Source of the DNA: Alphaproteobacteria bacterium
Lineage (GTDB): Bacteria > Pseudomonadota > Alphaproteobacteria > UBA828
Length of the DNA: 5,471 nt
NCBI GenBank assembly: GCA_022826345.1
Contig: JAJDVB010000154.1
Location: 1 to 5,471, forward strand
Direction of reading: 5' to 3'
Shown here: positions 5,278 to 5,471 of the stretch, in pieces
How the letters are laid out: the number at the start of each line of letters is the position of its first letter
How positions within the stretch are numbered: the stretch's first letter is position 1
Program-made: the position numbers and the translations under genes
Notes under the pieces: generated by a model
Database searches by the model: none
The model's input: only the letters and a program-made list of their open reading frames with translations
What the model was told of the DNA's origin: nothing

Positions 5278-5471
5278 ACTCTCGATCTCGAAGCGCACCG
5301 TCGACACGCTCGCCGTCGAGGGCAAGGACACCACCTTCTGGGACAGGGAGCTGCCCGGCTTCGGTGTCAGGGTCTACCCCTCGGGCAGCAAGATCTACAT
5401 CGTGCAGTCCCGCGGGCCGGTGGGCATCAAGCGCGTCTCGCTCGGTCGCCACGGCGACGTCACGCCCGAGC
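5261..5471 (+). CDS. Tyrosine-type site-specific integrase, N-terminal part only (runs off the right edge)
   Basis: Seventy codons are present, reading MPRRSELSISKRTVDTLAVE onwards. Residues 8-70 match the N-terminal arm-type DNA-binding domain of phage- and island-type tyrosine integrases (DUF4102/PF13356). Visible hallmarks are ISKRTVDTL, the FWDRELPGFGVRVYPSG core (about 27-43), a KIYIVQSR strand and a VSLGRHGDVTPE segment. The SAM-like core-binding and catalytic R...HxxR...Y domains would lie beyond the window, so activity cannot be judged. The ATG at 5261 has GGGAG (5249-5253) 7 nt upstream. Such integrases recombine an attP site with a chromosomal site, often a tRNA gene 3' end; no tRNA is present here. 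The gene reads away from the secretion cluster, with the repeat array in its upstream region. Confident family call; partial gene. Confidence 0.9.
   Translation, partial: MPRRSELSISKRTVDTLAVEGKDTTFWDRELPGFGVRVYPSGSKIYIVQSRGPVGIKRVSLGRHGDVTPE

Noticed and set aside
1..5471. tRNA, rRNA, CRISPR array or insertion sequence
   Set aside because: No tRNA-like cloverleaf or CCA-end pattern, no regularly spaced long repeats, and no transposase frame or terminal inverted repeats were seen.

Overview
The window is GC-rich DNA from a Gram-negative bacterium: it encodes an outer-membrane beta-barrel protein and a surface lipoprotein. The integrase fragment at the right end is of a type common in Alphaproteobacteria, so I lean towards a proteobacterium, probably alphaproteobacterial. 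The genus cannot be named from the sequence.

Layout. At the far left, the first 17 codons of an unidentified gene run leftwards off the window (1-51, minus). It is divergent from a small ribbon-helix-helix protein resembling MobC-type mobilization/relaxosome accessory proteins (153-530, plus). Most of the window (616-4906) is a minus-strand cluster, in transcription order: (i) a 779-aa lipoprotein with an alanine-rich helical-repeat N-terminus and a C-terminal TbpB-like barrel; (ii) a strong Rho-independent terminator; (iii) a small exported-looking protein whose frame is broken by one missing base in a G5 run; (iv) a 470-aa DUF560/Slam outer-membrane protein. Items (i) and (iv) together make a type XI secretion system (T11SS) pair, in which the Slam barrel would put the lipoprotein on the cell surface. 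At the right end a tyrosine-type integrase starts at 5261 and runs off the window; only its N-terminal arm-type DNA-binding domain is present.

Regulatory DNA. The roughly 350 bp between the lipoprotein and the integrase are unusually structured. They hold a perfect 12-bp palindrome, a TACG array with 10-bp periodicity, a CTACG/CGTAG inverted repeat, and a possible three-way junction with a GNRA-type loop. Two further repeat clusters lie in front of the Slam operon and between the divergent genes at the left end.

How the parts fit. An integrase on one side and a mobilization-like protein on the other suggest that the secretion cluster is accessory cargo of an integrative or mobilizable element. 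Neither element end nor a relaxase is in the window, so this remains inference. The least ordinary points are the stalk-like helical-repeat domain on a Slam cargo, the frameshifted gene between cargo and Slam, and the repeat array beside the integrase.
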